DNA from: Arthrobacter sp. Leaf141
GTDB taxonomy: Bacteria > Actinomycetota > Actinomycetes > Actinomycetales > Micrococcaceae
Reading direction: 5' to 3'
Assembly: GCF_001424565.1 (NCBI RefSeq)
Contig: NZ_LMOL01000013.1
Span: forward strand, 62,329 to 126,328
Length of the DNA stretch: 64,000 nt
The position numbers and the translations under genes were made by a program. Below are positions 29,020 to 37,566 of this stretch, piece after piece (position 1 is the first letter of the stretch; every line of letters begins with the position of its first letter). The notes below the pieces were generated by a model. It did not search any database. It was not told the origin of the DNA and worked only from the letters and a program-made list of their open reading frames with translations.

Positions 29020-29225
29020 CGCCGTGCCGGGCCGGGCATTGCGCTTGGTTCCCGATTGGCCGATCATGTGGATTGGCGGTGTCCTTCAACCTTGTTGGGG
29101 GGAAGGCTGAGCAGGTCTTCGTCTCGGGGGGCATTCGTCAGGGGGCCCTGTTCCCGGTCTCAGCACGTCTGGAACGGGGCTCCCACCCTCCGCTTGGCCC
29201 AGCGCTCACGCGGATAGCCGCGGGC

Positions 29226-29262
29226 ACAAAAAAGCGGCCACCGGTTTTCCGGTGGCCGCTTT
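29226..29262 (-). terminator. Intrinsic terminator of glnA1
   Basis: A perfect 14-base stem (29231-29244 with 29249-29262) with a TTTT loop; read on the minus strand it is followed by a U-run and ends 13 bases after the glnA1 stop. Confidence 0.9.
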
Positions 29263-29274
29263 GGTGTTGACGGA

Positions 29275-30699
29275 CTAGACGCCGTAGTACAGCTCGAACT
29301 CGTACGGGTTCGGGCGCAGTGAGAGCGGCTTGATTTCGTTCTCGTACTTGTAGTCGATCCAGGTGTCGATCAGGTCCTGGGTGAAGACACCACCGGCCTG
29401 CAGGAACTCGTTGTCCTCGCGCAGGGCCTCCAGGGCTTCCTCGAGCGTGCCCGGAGCCTTGGGGATGTCCTTGGCTTCCTCGGCGGGGAGCTCGTAGAGG
29501 TCCTTGTCGATCGGAGCCGGGGGTTCGATGCGGTTGCGGATGCCGTCGATGCCGGCCATCAGCTGGGCTGCGAACGCCAGGTACGGGTTGGAGGAGGGGT
29601 CCGGAGCGCGGAACTCGATGCGCTTGGCCTTCGGGTTCGAACCCGTGATCGGGATGCGGATACCGGCGGAGCGGTTGCCCTGCGAGTAAACCATGTTGAC
29701 CGGGGCTTCGAAGCCCTTGACCAGGCGGCGGTAGGAGTTAACCGTCGGGTTGGTGAAGGCCAGGACAGCCGAGGAGTGCTTCAACAGGCCGCCGATGTAC
29801 CAGCGGGCGGTGTCGGACAGGCCGGCGTAGCCCTTCTCGTCGTAGAACAGCGGCTCGCCGCCGGTCCACAGCGACTGGTGGCAGTGCATGCCCGAGCCGT
29901 TGTCACCGAAGACGGGCTTCGGCATAAAGGTCACGGACTTGCCCCAGGCATCTGCCGTGTTCTTGATGACGTACTTGAACTTCTGCAGGTCATCGGCAGC
30001 GTGGGTCAGCGTGGTGAACTTGTAGTTGATCTCAGCCTGGCCGGCGGAGCCGACTTCGTGGTGGCTGCGCTCGACCTCAAGGCCGGCCTCGTCCAGGGCA
30101 ACACACATGGCGTCGCGAAGGTCGGCCTGCTTGTCGGTGGGGGAGACCGGGAAGTAACCGCCCTTGATGGGGGTCTTGTAGCCGAGGTTTCCGCCTTCTT
30201 CCTTGCGGCCGGTGTTCCAGTGTGCTTCTTCAGAGTCGATCTTGTAGAAGCTGCCCTGCGGTGAGGACTCGTACTGGACGTTGTCGAAGACGAAGAACTC
30301 GGCTTCCGGAGCGAAGAACGCGGTGTCGGCGATGCCGGTGGAAGCCAAGTAGGCCTCGGCCTTCTCGGCCACGCCGCGGGGATCGCGGTGGTACGGGTCA
30401 CCCGTGCGGGGGTTCACGATCGAGAAGTTCAGCGCCAGGGTCTTCTCCATGCGGAAGGTGTCCAGGAACGCGGTGGTCACGTCCGGGATCAGCTGCATGT
30501 CCGACTCGGCGATGCCCTGGAAGCCACGGATGGAGGAGCCGTCGAAGAGCTGCCCGTTGATGAAGAAGTCCGCGTCAACACTCTTCGCGGGGACGTTGAA
30601 GTGCTGCTGGACGCCCGGGAGATCGGTGAAGCGGATATCGACGAACTTAATATCTTCGTCCTTGATGAACTTGAGGACTTCGTCCGCAGTCTTGAACAT
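29275..30699 (-). CDS. glnA: Glutamine synthetase GlnA1 (type I-beta)
   Basis: Main ammonium-assimilating enzyme; dodecameric cytosolic GS. 474 residues. Motifs: [28 protein letters not shown], the ATP/His loop [21 protein letters not shown], and [17 protein letters not shown]. The adenylylation site is [10 protein letters not shown] with Tyr402, so it should be controlled by the GlnE encoded nearby. AGGAG lies 5 bases before the ATG. Upstream are an exact GlnR-type box and other palindromes; downstream is a strong terminator, so it is monocistronic. Confidence 0.97.
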   Translation of the reverse strand: MFKTADEVLKFIKDEDIKFVDIRFTDLPGVQQHFNVPAKSVDADFFINGQLFDGSSIRGFQGIAESDMQLIPDVTTAFLDTFRMEKTLALNFSIVNPRTGDPYHRDPRGVAEKAEAYLASTGIADTAFFAPEAEFFVFDNVQYESSPQGSFYKIDSEEAHWNTGRKEEGGNLGYKTPIKGGYFPVSPTDKQADLRDAMCVALDEAGLEVERSHHEVGSAGQAEINYKFTTLTHAADDLQKFKYVIKNTADAWGKSVTFMPKPVFGDNGSGMHCHQSLWTGGEPLFYDEKGYAGLSDTARWYIGGLLKHSSAVLAFTNPTVNSYRRLVKGFEAPVNMVYSQGNRSAGIRIPITGSNPKAKRIEFRAPDPSSNPYLAFAAQLMAGIDGIRNRIEPPAPIDKDLYELPAEEAKDIPKAPGTLEEALEALREDNEFLQAGGVFTQDLIDTWIDYKYENEIKPLSLRPNPYEFELYYGV

Positions 30700-30855
30700 C
30701 TATGCTCCTAACGCATATGTGAATATCTGGCTGAAAGCCAGCTGATCCAGCGCAATCCGAAGGCGGGGCGACCGCAATGATCGTCCCTGCCGGAAGGAAT
30801 TGCTTGAAACTGCCACCAGCCTATGGACGCGGCATTTCCCGTCCGTGTCCGCATT

Positions 30856-30871
30856 GTTTCGGGCAGGTTAC
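30856..30871 (-). promoter_or_regulatory. GlnR-type binding site upstream of glnA1
   Basis: On the minus strand the sequence is GTAAC-CTGCCC-GAAAC, an exact match to the actinobacterial GlnR consensus GTnAC-n6-GAAAC. It lies about 157 bases before the glnA1 start in the glnA1-RDD gap. Confidence 0.6.
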
Positions 30872-30905
30872 AGAATGCCCTTATAGGGACAACGCTATCC
30901 CGTGT

Positions 30906-30938
30906 CCACACTGTGGTCTAACCCCATCCACACTGTGG
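30906..30938. promoter_or_regulatory. Tandem CCACACTGTGG palindromes
   Basis: Two identical 11-base palindromes, CCACACTGTGG at 30906-30916 and 30928-30938, are centred 22 bases apart, two helical turns. They lie between glnA1 and the RDD gene, just upstream of the latter's -10. The regulator is unknown. Confidence 0.5.
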
Positions 30939-30977
30939 GCGGGTGAATGTCGGGAAAATTGCCGGCGGCACCGCCGG

Positions 30978-30983
30978 TAAACT
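30978..30983 (+). promoter_or_regulatory. -10 element for a leaderless RDD gene
   Basis: TAAACT ends 6 bases before the GTG at 30990, which decides the start over the GTG at 30987. Confidence 0.55.
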
Positions 30984-30989
30984 GGGGTG

Positions 30990-31427
30990 GTGGTAGATCG
31001 CAAAGACATTGGTTCCTGGCTCAGCGGACCTGACACGTCTGGAATTTCCCGGTACCCCGGCGCCCGCCTTGGCCTTCCAGAAAGCGGACCGGGCTCCATC
31101 GCCAGGGCGGGGCGCAGGTTCGCCGCGATTATCGTAGACTGGGGCCTCGCGCTGCTCATCAGCAACTACGCCTTCGGTGGCGACGCATGGGCAACCCTGG
31201 CGATCTTCGCCGTCGAGCAGACCCTCCTGGTGGGCACGCTCGGCTACAGCATCGGACACCGACTCCTGGGCATCTCGGTCATCCGGCCCGGCGGTGGCAC
31301 CCCCGGGCCGCTGGCCGCCCTGGTGCGCGCGCTGCTGCTGTGCCTGGTGATTCCCGCCGTGATCTTCGATCCGGACCAGCGCGGCCTGCACGACCGCGCC
31401 ATGAACACCTTGCTGATCCGGCGCTGA
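30990..31427 (+). CDS. RDD family membrane protein
   Basis: 145 residues. A cytoplasmic N-terminus of about 40 residues is followed by RFAAIIVDWGLALLISNYAF, a TM helix with the Arg-Asp pair that gives the family its name, a second helix (WATLAIFAVEQTLLVGTLGYSIGHRLLGISV) and a third (LVRALLLCLVIPAVIF), ending DQRGLHDRAMNTLLIR, the typical RDD C-terminus. RDD proteins are poorly characterised; some are Na+/H+ antiporters. It is divergent from glnA1; M. tuberculosis, as I recall, has a small membrane protein at the same place. Confidence 0.88.
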   Translation: MVDRKDIGSWLSGPDTSGISRYPGARLGLPESGPGSIARAGRRFAAIIVDWGLALLISNYAFGGDAWATLAIFAVEQTLLVGTLGYSIGHRLLGISVIRPGGGTPGPLAALVRALLLCLVIPAVIFDPDQRGLHDRAMNTLLIRR

Positions 31428-31437
31428 CCGGGTCCTG

Positions 31438-31791
31438 TCAGGCGCGGCTGGATTCCCTGGCCGGCTTTTCCTGCTGCGCCGGTGCAGCGGTCAGGTAGCC
31501 GCGGTTGCCGGCCCAGCGTTCAAAAGCCAGGGTGGCGAAGGGGAACACCGCGGACAGCCCGGCGAACAGCGCCACCACAAAAGGCCAGCGCTGCAGCCGC
31601 CACAGGGCCAGCGCCGCGATGCCGTAACCCACAAACAACGCACCATGGATGGGCCCGGCAACCTGCACGCCGATTTCCGTGGTCCCGGCGATCCACTTGA
31701 AGTACATCCCGATCAGGAGCGCAGCCCAGCTGCAGGCCTCGGCGATGGCGAGGATCTTGAAGATACGGATCACGATGGTCTTGGCGGGCAT
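31438..31791 (-). CDS. DUF3817 integral membrane protein
   Basis: 117 residues with three hydrophobic segments: FKILAIAEACSWAALLIGMYF (about 10-30), VAGPIHGALFVGYGIAALALW (about 44-64) and FVVALFAGLSAVFPFATLAFE. This layout and the AEACSW...GPIHGALF signature match DUF3817, which also occurs as a domain in other membrane proteins. Function unknown. AGGA lies upstream of the ATG. It converges with the RDD gene, 10 bases apart. Confidence 0.85.
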   Translation of the reverse strand: MPAKTIVIRIFKILAIAEACSWAALLIGMYFKWIAGTTEIGVQVAGPIHGALFVGYGIAALALWRLQRWPFVVALFAGLSAVFPFATLAFERWAGNRGYLTAAPAQQEKPARESSRA

Positions 31792-31822
31792 GTCGGGGTC
31801 CTGTCGTGGGAGCTGCGGCGGT

Positions 31823-31866
31823 AAAAAAGAACGCCCCGGCAGCCGGCAGGAGCCGGGACCGGGGCG
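31823..31866 (-). terminator. Intrinsic terminator of the DUF4191 gene
   Basis: Arms CGCCCCGG (31832-31839) and CCGGGGCG (31859-31866) enclose a secondary hairpin; on the minus strand they are followed by UUCUUUUUU (31823-31831). It lies 9 bases after the DUF4191 stop. Confidence 0.85.
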
Positions 31867-31875
31867 GTCTGGGGT

Positions 31876-32622
31876 CTAGCGTCCGCGGTTGGGACGCGCT
31901 TTGTAGGGGTCGATGCCCTTGGGGATGGGGAGCCGGGTGCCCATCGAGGCGATCCGCTTGGAGACGGTGTTGACTTCGAGCTTGGTGAGCTCCTTCTTCA
32001 TCTTGCCCATCTTCTTGGCCACCTGGCTGATGGGTACCTGGCCTTCGCCGCGGCCGCTTTCGATCACGTGCACGGGAACGTTGGGCAGGATCCGGGACAG
32101 CCGTTTGCGTTCCGCGTCCACCAGCGGCTTCACCCGTTGGGTGGGGCCTTCACTGATCAGCACAACGCCGGGCCGGCCGACGGCCCGGAACACGGCATCC
32201 TGGGTGCGGGGGTTAACCGCCACCGGCTGCTCTTCGGTGATCCAGCCGCGGCGGAGGGTGCCGAGGGCTGCGCCGGACGCGCCGGGCTGGTTCTCGATCT
32301 GCGCAAACGCGGCCCGCTCAGCGCGCCGGGACAAAATCAGGGTGGCGCCGAGCAGGCCCAGCATGATGCCGATGATCAGGCCGGTAACCCAGTTTTCCAG
32401 CCAGTAACCCACCAGGAAGCCGACTGCCGTCACGCCCAGGAAGACCAGCAACATCAGCCACGGGACCATGGGGTCGTGCCGGCGGGTCATGTTGAAGACT
32501 TCGCGGATCTGCTTTAGCCGGCTGGGCTTTTTGGCCTTCGCTTCTTTCGGCTTTCGCGAAAAGAGGCCGCGTTTTGGTGCGTCCGCCGGGTTGGGGGTGC
32601 TGGATTCAGTGGATTTCGCCAT
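31876..32622 (-). CDS. DUF4191 membrane protein
   Basis: 248 residues. A Lys-rich cytoplasmic N-terminus of about 50 residues (RKPKEAKAKKPSRLKQIREV) precedes two adjacent TM helices (PWLMLLVFLGVTAVGFLVGYW and WVTGLIIGIMLGLLGATLIL) and a soluble C-terminal domain with RRGWITEEQPVAVNPRTQDAVFRAVGRPGVVLI split as RRGWITEEQPVAV and GRPGVVLISEGP. Universal next to lipA in actinobacteria (Rv2219 in M. tuberculosis, as I recall); function unknown. A TAGAAT hexamer lies 9 bases before the ATG, so the leader is at most a few bases. Confidence 0.9.
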   Translation of the reverse strand: MAKSTESSTPNPADAPKRGLFSRKPKEAKAKKPSRLKQIREVFNMTRRHDPMVPWLMLLVFLGVTAVGFLVGYWLENWVTGLIIGIMLGLLGATLILSRRAERAAFAQIENQPGASGAALGTLRRGWITEEQPVAVNPRTQDAVFRAVGRPGVVLISEGPTQRVKPLVDAERKRLSRILPNVPVHVIESGRGEGQVPISQVAKKMGKMKKELTKLEVNTVSKRIASMGTRLPIPKGIDPYKARPNRGR

Positions 32623-32649
32623 AGTGCCTTAATTCTACGTGACCGGACG

Positions 32650-32691
32650 CCAAAGGCAGGACGCCGGAGTGATCCGGGGCCCTGCCTTTGG
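32650..32691 (-). terminator. Hairpin downstream of lipA
   Basis: An 11-base stem CCAAAGGCAGG (32650-32660) pairs with 32681-32691 and holds an inner CCGGA/TCCGG pair. It lies 18 bases after the lipA stop; no U-run follows, so termination is likely but not certain. Confidence 0.55.
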
Positions 32692-32709
32692 GGACGTCAG
32701 TCGAAGTGG

Positions 32710-33717
32710 TCAGGAACGCGCCGCCAACAGCGAGCTGGCTTCCTGCCGGGTGCTGCCGGAACTCTCGATGTGCGCCAGTTCGGCGGGGATCTCCCAGCCC
32801 TTCTTGCGCATGGCGGTGGCCCACAGGCGCCCCGCACGGTAGGAAGACCGGACCAGGGGACCGGACATCACGCCCAGGAAGCCGATCTCGTCAGCTTCCT
32901 CCTGCAGGTCAACGAATTCCTGCGGCTTGACCCAGCGGTCCACCGGAAGGTGCCGTTCCGACGGGCGCAGGTACTGGGTGATGGTGATCAGGTCGCAGCC
33001 AGCCGCATGCAGGTCGCGCAGGGCCTCCGAGATTTCCTCGCGGGTCTCGCCCATGCCCAGGATCAGGTTGGACTTGGTGACCATTCCCAGGTCGCGGCCC
33101 TGGGTAATGACATCCAGCGAACGCTCATAGCGGAACGCGGGGCGGATGCGCTTGAAGATCCGGGGAACCGTCTCAACGTTGTGGGCAAAAACCTCGGGCT
33201 TGGAGTCGCAGATGGCCGCGATGTGCTCGGGCCGGCCGGAGAAGTCGGGAATCAGAAGTTCGACGCCGGTACCCGGGTTAAGTTCGTGGATCTTGCGGAC
33301 CGTCTCGGCATAGAGCCAGACGCCCTCGTCCGCGAGGTCATCGCGGGCCACGCCCGTCACCGTGGCGTACCGCAGCTGCATGGCCTGGACGGAGCGCGCC
33401 ACCTTGGTGGGCTCAAACATGTCCACAGGGGACGGCTTGCCCGTGTCGATCTGGCAGAAGTCGCAGCGGCGGGTGCATTCGGAACCGCCAATGAGGAAGG
33501 TGGCTTCCTTGTCTTCCCAGCACTCGAAGATGTTGGGGCAGCCGGCCTCCTCGCACACAGTGTGCAGGCCTTCCTTCTTGACCAGGTTCTTGAGCTGGAC
33601 GAACTCCGGGCCCATCTGGACCTTGGCCTTGATCCAGTCCGGTTTGCGCTCCACCGGCACCGCCGCGTTGCGCTGTTCGATCCGGAGCATCTTCCGGCCT
33701 TCGGGTGCCAGTGTCAA
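32710..33717 (-). CDS. lipA: Lipoyl synthase LipA
   Basis: Radical-SAM enzyme that inserts two sulfurs into protein-bound octanoate to make lipoate. 335 residues. The auxiliary cluster cysteines are in [12 protein letters not shown], and the radical-SAM motif is CTRRCDFC. The C-terminal RSSYRAG serine is present. The start overlaps the lipB end by 4 bases (ATGA), so lipB-lipA form one operon. The product is needed by SucB encoded 9 kb away and presumably by glycine cleavage H protein elsewhere. Confidence 0.97.
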   Translation of the reverse strand: MTLAPEGRKMLRIEQRNAAVPVERKPDWIKAKVQMGPEFVQLKNLVKKEGLHTVCEEAGCPNIFECWEDKEATFLIGGSECTRRCDFCQIDTGKPSPVDMFEPTKVARSVQAMQLRYATVTGVARDDLADEGVWLYAETVRKIHELNPGTGVELLIPDFSGRPEHIAAICDSKPEVFAHNVETVPRIFKRIRPAFRYERSLDVITQGRDLGMVTKSNLILGMGETREEISEALRDLHAAGCDLITITQYLRPSERHLPVDRWVKPQEFVDLQEEADEIGFLGVMSGPLVRSSYRAGRLWATAMRKKGWEIPAELAHIESSGSTRQEASSLLAARS

Positions 33718-34382
33718 AGTAATGCTCCTTCTGGGGTGGCGACTAGGGCGTCTTCATTCTTGCGCAGTTCCTCGGTAATCCGGGAAACCAGGTCTGCGGG
33801 GGCAATATTACTGCCCGTTTCCGCGGCGATGGTGGTTACGCCTGCATCGGTGATGCCGCAGGCGATGATCTGTGCGTACGGTGCAAGATCGTTGTTGCAG
33901 TTGATGGCGAAGCCGTGCATAGTGACGCCTTCGTGCACCCGGATGCCGATGGCCGCGATCTTCCGGTCCGGTCCCTTGGCGTCCGCTTCGATCCAGACGC
34001 CGGCGCGACCGCGGATCCGGACTGCTGTGATGCCGTAGTCGGCAAGGACAGCGATGATGACTGCTTCGAGGCGTTCCACGTAGTCGCGGATCCCAGCGCG
34101 GTTCTTCAGCCGGATGACCGGGTAGCCCACCAGCTGGCCTGGGCCGTGCCAGGTCAGCTTGCCGCCGCGGTCCACCGGAATCACCGGCGTTCCATCAAAC
34201 GGCCGTTCATGGTCCTCGGTGCGCTTGCCCGCCGTGTAGACGGGGGAGTGCTCGAGGAACAGGACGGTACTCGGCGCCGTTCCGCCGACAACACTGTCAT
34301 GGAGTTCAGTCTGGACTTCCCAACCACGGTTGTAGTCGATGAAATCCGGAGCCAGACCCAGTTGGGAAAACTCAAGAGTCAT
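33714..34382 (-). CDS. lipB: Octanoyl-ACP:protein octanoyltransferase LipB
   Basis: Transfers octanoate from ACP to lipoyl domains, the first step of endogenous lipoate synthesis. 222 residues. Signature [20 protein letters not shown], catalytic Lys in [21 protein letters not shown] (split as [23 protein letters not shown]), and catalytic Cys in [12 protein letters not shown]. The ATG follows TAAGCT by 7 bases without a Shine-Dalgarno. It is divergent from the kinase gene across 133 bases that contain a DnaA-box-like sequence. Confidence 0.96.
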   Translation of the reverse strand: MTLEFSQLGLAPDFIDYNRGWEVQTELHDSVVGGTAPSTVLFLEHSPVYTAGKRTEDHERPFDGTPVIPVDRGGKLTWHGPGQLVGYPVIRLKNRAGIRDYVERLEAVIIAVLADYGITAVRIRGRAGVWIEADAKGPDRKIAAIGIRVHEGVTMHGFAINCNNDLAPYAQIIACGITDAGVTTIAAETGSNIAPADLVSRITEELRKNEDALVATPEGALL

Positions 34383-34389
34383 GGCATCC

Positions 34390-34395
34390 AGCTTA
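34390..34395 (-). promoter_or_regulatory. -10 element for leaderless lipB
   Basis: Minus-strand TAAGCT ends 7 bases before the lipB ATG. The same hexamer precedes the 117-residue membrane protein gene at 42283. Confidence 0.5.
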
Positions 34396-34468
34396 GACCC
34401 CGCCGCCGGCGCTGCCCGGTTTAGTGTCCAAGCTCACCGCGGCCAGAATCCGGGCGTTCAGGCGTGCC

Positions 34469-34477
34469 TGTGGATAA
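34469..34477 (-). promoter_or_regulatory. Consensus DnaA box
   Basis: The minus strand reads TTATCCACA, the perfect 9-base DnaA box, in the lipB-kinase gap. It is a single copy with no neighbouring boxes, so this is not an origin. Confidence 0.45.
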
Positions 34478-34515
34478 CTTCTGCAGCGACGGCCGGATTC
34501 CGCTACACCTGAGGG

Positions 34516-36507
34516 ATGGATGATCTGCAGGAGCCGATGGTGGCCGGTTACTCCACGGGGCGGCTGCTGGGCAGCGGCGGGAGTGCGTCAGTGTGGCTTG
34601 CCACGGAACAGCGCACGGGCCGCGAGGTGGCCTTGAAATGCTTCCGGGAGCCGGGTGGCACGGCTTCCGGCCGCGCCATGAACGCTGATGCCATCCGGCG
34701 GGAAATCCGTATCCTGTCCGTCCTTGACCATCAGCACCTGGTGCGGGCCCACAGCGCTGTTATCCCGTCGGCCGGAGCAGGCGCCGGAACGGCTGCGCTG
34801 ATCATGGACTACGCACCGGGAGGCTCGCTGGCCGGGCTTGTGGCGGCACGCGGCCGGATCGGCGTGGGGGAAACGGTTACGGTCCTGACGCCTATCGCCC
34901 AGGCGCTGGCCTACCTGCACGGAAAGGGGTTCACCCACTCGGACGTGTCGCCCGGCAATGTCCTGTTCACTGTGCACGGCAAGCCGCTCCTTTCCGATGT
35001 TGGCCTGGCCCGGATGCTGGGTGACCCTGCCGCTGCGGGTCCGGCCGGCACGCCGGGCTTCCAGGACCCGGCCCCGGTGGACGCCGTCAGGGCGGGCCTC
35101 CAGCCGGAGCGTGACGTCTACTCGGTGGCTGCCTTGGGCTGGTTCTGCCTGACGGGCCGCGCCCCGGCGCGCACCCTCGACCGCATGCCGCTCTCCCTGC
35201 TGGTGCCGGAGGTTCCGGCGGACCTCGCCGCCATCCTGGAAGCCGGCCTCAGTGAGGACCGCCGGCTCCGGCCCACAGCTGCTGCCCTGGCAACGGCCGT
35301 CTACCGCAGCGCGGCGGCGGCGCCGCTCGACCTGTCTTCGTCCGTCCACCCCTCGGTGATTCCGCACCTGCTGACGCGACGGCCGGCCCCGGAACCATCC
35401 CGGAAGGCCGCCGCCGCTGCCAGGCTGGGGAACGTCCGACGGCGGCTGGCTACCTTGGGGCGGGACGGAACCGGCGCCCGGATCCCGTTCCCCGCCGTCA
35501 CCCGACAGCCAGGGGACGGGCAACCGGTTCGGGATTTCCCCGCGCCCGTGGCGCCTGACCTCCCCGCGGTGCCAAAGCACCCAGCTGTCCGCGGCAGGCA
35601 CACCGACAGGGCCAGGGGCGGGCGGCGGCTGGTCATGGCGGGGCAGCGTCAGGGCCGGGGTCCACGGCTGTGGCACCAACCCCGGGCAGCAACAGGGACA
35701 GGGACTCGGCGCCGAGCTGGGGCAACCCTCCGCACCGCCGTCATTGCAGCCGCAACCTGCGCCGCGGTCGTAGCAGGGCTGGGGCTGGCAGCGCTGGGGC
35801 TGGGAGCGACGGGACCGCTGGGGATCGCCGGAGCGCGGTGGCCAGGCAGCACCGGACCGGCGTGGATCCTTGCGCCAACCGCTTCGCCCGGAGGGGCGGC
35901 CAGTCCCGCGGATCAGGGTTCCGGCGCCGCAGCGGATTCCAGCGCCGCACCCGAGCCCAACGCCGCAGCGGATTCCAACGCCTCCAACGCGGCAGCCGGC
36001 CCACCGGGCGCCTCAGACGGCCCTAACCCGGCAGCGAACGACGAGGCTTTCGGAGCTGCCAGGGGCCTGGCAACGGAAGCCGACCCTGCCCGGGCAATCA
36101 TGGGCCTGGCTGCGCTCCGGGACCAGGCCTTCAGGACGCAACAACCAGAGTTGTTGGCGGGCGTGAATGCACCCGGCTCAGCGGCTGCGGCGACGGACAC
36201 TCTCATCATGGACGGCCTGCTGGCGGCCGGCCGGCGGTTGTCAGGGTTCACCAGCACCCTGACAAACGTGGCGGCCGAACCCGGTCCGGCCGCACCGGCA
36301 GCCCCGGAGGGACCGGCCGGCGCGCCCCCGCCGCCAGGCGGCCGGGCCGTCGTGGGCGCCACGGTGGCTACGTCGGCCTACAGCGAAGTGGACGCACAGG
36401 GTTCCGTGCTGGCCGCAGTTCCTGCCGGGGAAGAGCAGCGGCTCCGCGTGGTCCTGGTGGAGTTCGCTGGCTCGTGGCGTGTCAGCGAGATCCTGGCCGG
36501 CGGGTGA
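34516..36507 (+). CDS. Atypical membrane-bound Ser/Thr protein kinase-like protein
   Basis: 663 residues from an ATG preceded by GAGGG. The N-terminal kinase domain (about 10-265) has a glycine loop LLGSGGSASVW, the VAIK-type Lys41 (EVALKCF) and a helix-C Glu63. The catalytic loop is HSDVSPGNVLF (Asp143, Asn148) in place of HRDxKPxN, and the Mg loop is DVG (161-163) instead of DFG; APE is not recognisable. It is therefore a non-RD kinase, possibly of low activity. A disordered basic juxtamembrane region (about 270-403) leads to one TM helix (about 404-430) and an Ala/Pro/Ser-rich extracytoplasmic part with a small C-terminal folded segment. No PASTA repeats. The ligand is unknown. Confidence 0.85.
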   Translation: MDDLQEPMVAGYSTGRLLGSGGSASVWLATEQRTGREVALKCFREPGGTASGRAMNADAIRREIRILSVLDHQHLVRAHSAVIPSAGAGAGTAALIMDYAPGGSLAGLVAARGRIGVGETVTVLTPIAQALAYLHGKGFTHSDVSPGNVLFTVHGKPLLSDVGLARMLGDPAAAGPAGTPGFQDPAPVDAVRAGLQPERDVYSVAALGWFCLTGRAPARTLDRMPLSLLVPEVPADLAAILEAGLSEDRRLRPTAAALATAVYRSAAAAPLDLSSSVHPSVIPHLLTRRPAPEPSRKAAAAARLGNVRRRLATLGRDGTGARIPFPAVTRQPGDGQPVRDFPAPVAPDLPAVPKHPAVRGRHTDRARGGRRLVMAGQRQGRGPRLWHQPRAATGTGTRRRAGATLRTAVIAAATCAAVVAGLGLAALGLGATGPLGIAGARWPGSTGPAWILAPTASPGGAASPADQGSGAAADSSAAPEPNAAADSNASNAAAGPPGASDGPNPAANDEAFGAARGLATEADPARAIMGLAALRDQAFRTQQPELLAGVNAPGSAAAATDTLIMDGLLAAGRRLSGFTSTLTNVAAEPGPAAPAAPEGPAGAPPPPGGRAVVGATVATSAYSEVDAQGSVLAAVPAGEEQRLRVVLVEFAGSWRVSEILAGG

Positions 36508-36540
36508 CCGGCAGTAGCGGCCGGCTTAGAAGCACCCGGG

Positions 36541-36590
36541 CCCGGATCCAGCACCCGGCCCGGATCCAGCTGCCGTTCCGGATTCAGCTG
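36541..36590 (+). repeat. Three degenerate 18-base tandem repeats
   Basis: The unit begins CCCGGATCCAGC at 36541 and 36559, with a decayed third copy CCGGATTCAGCTG at 36578-36590. It lies between the convergent kinase and epimerase genes. No terminator-like U-run is seen. Confidence 0.55.
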
Positions 36591-36598
36591 CGGCCGGA

Positions 36599-37492
36599 TC
36601 AGTCTTTGCCGGCCACCCACCCGGCAGCCGCCGCCAAGGTGGGGTGCTGCCAGTGGAAACCGGCGGCGGAAAGCACTCCCGGCTCCATCCGCACGCTGGA
36701 GAGCAGGAGCTCCTCCGCGAGGTCCCGCATGAGCAGCCTCAGGACCGGCGCCGGGACGCGGAACACGGCCGGCCGGTGCAGTGCACGGGCCAGGGCCGCC
36801 ACGATGGTGTCAACGTCTGCCTGCTCCGGCGCGCACAGGTTGACCGGCCCGGAGATTTCCGACTCCAAGAGGAAGAGGAAAGCTGCCGACACATCCGGCA
36901 GGGTGACCCAGGGCCAGTACTGCCTGCCGTCGCCCAACGGCCCGCCTACCCCGAGCCGCATCAGCGGCAACAGCTTTCCCAGCGCCCCACCGGACCGGCT
37001 GAAGACCACTCCGGTGCGGGGGTTTACCACCCGGACCCCGTGCGGGGCCCTGGCCGCAGCTTCCTCCCATTCAAGGCACAGCCGCGAAAGGATCGCCGAT
37101 CCTGCCGGCGAGTTCTCGCGCAGCACCGTGTTCCCGGTGTCGCCGTAATAGTTCGAACCGGACTGGCTGAGGAACGTGGCCGGTGGGACGTCCAGCTTGT
37201 GCATGGCCTTGGCCAAGGTCCTGGTGGAGTCCACCCGGGAACTGTATAGCTCCGCCACCCGGGTCCGGGTCCAGGGCCGGTCACCGATTCCGGCGCCGGA
37301 AAGGTTAACGACGGCGTCCGCGCCGGCCAGGACGCCGGGGTCCAGCTCACCGCGGGCGGGGTCCCACCGGGCTTCCGTGGCGGCTGAAGGCTCCCGCCGC
37401 ACCAGGGAGATCACCTCGTGCCCGGCAGTGCGGAAAGTGGCGGACATGTGGGTGCCGATCAGTCCCGAAGCTCCGGCGATGACGATGCGCAT
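36599..37492 (-). CDS. TIGR01777 family NAD-dependent epimerase (SulA/DUF1731 type)
   Basis: 297 residues from the ATG at 37492-37490 (RIVIAGASGLIGTHMS), chosen because the Rossmann strand begins there and GGAGC lies just upstream; the frame runs 42 bases further out. It has an N-terminal extended-SDR domain with NLSGAGIGDRPW and SQSGSNYYGDTG, and a C-terminal DUF1731 segment (VRMEPGVLSAAGFHWQHPTL split as EPGVLSAAGF, WQHPTL). The catalytic role is unknown. M. tuberculosis Rv2216, as I recall, is the same family between dlaT and lipB. Confidence 0.9.
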   Translation of the reverse strand: MRIVIAGASGLIGTHMSATFRTAGHEVISLVRREPSAATEARWDPARGELDPGVLAGADAVVNLSGAGIGDRPWTRTRVAELYSSRVDSTRTLAKAMHKLDVPPATFLSQSGSNYYGDTGNTVLRENSPAGSAILSRLCLEWEEAAARAPHGVRVVNPRTGVVFSRSGGALGKLLPLMRLGVGGPLGDGRQYWPWVTLPDVSAAFLFLLESEISGPVNLCAPEQADVDTIVAALARALHRPAVFRVPAPVLRLLMRDLAEELLLSSVRMEPGVLSAAGFHWQHPTLAAAAGWVAGKD

Positions 37493-37554
37493 GCTCCATC
37501 TCACCATGGCCGCGGTTCTCCCGGCACGTGCCACGGTGGCGTGGATGGTTTGAC

Positions 37555-37560
37555 TATGAT
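37555..37560 (+). promoter_or_regulatory. -10 element for the leaderless tricorn-like gene
   Basis: TATGAT ends 6 bases before the ATG at 37567; there is no Shine-Dalgarno. Confidence 0.65.
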
Positions 37561-37566
37561 CGAACG

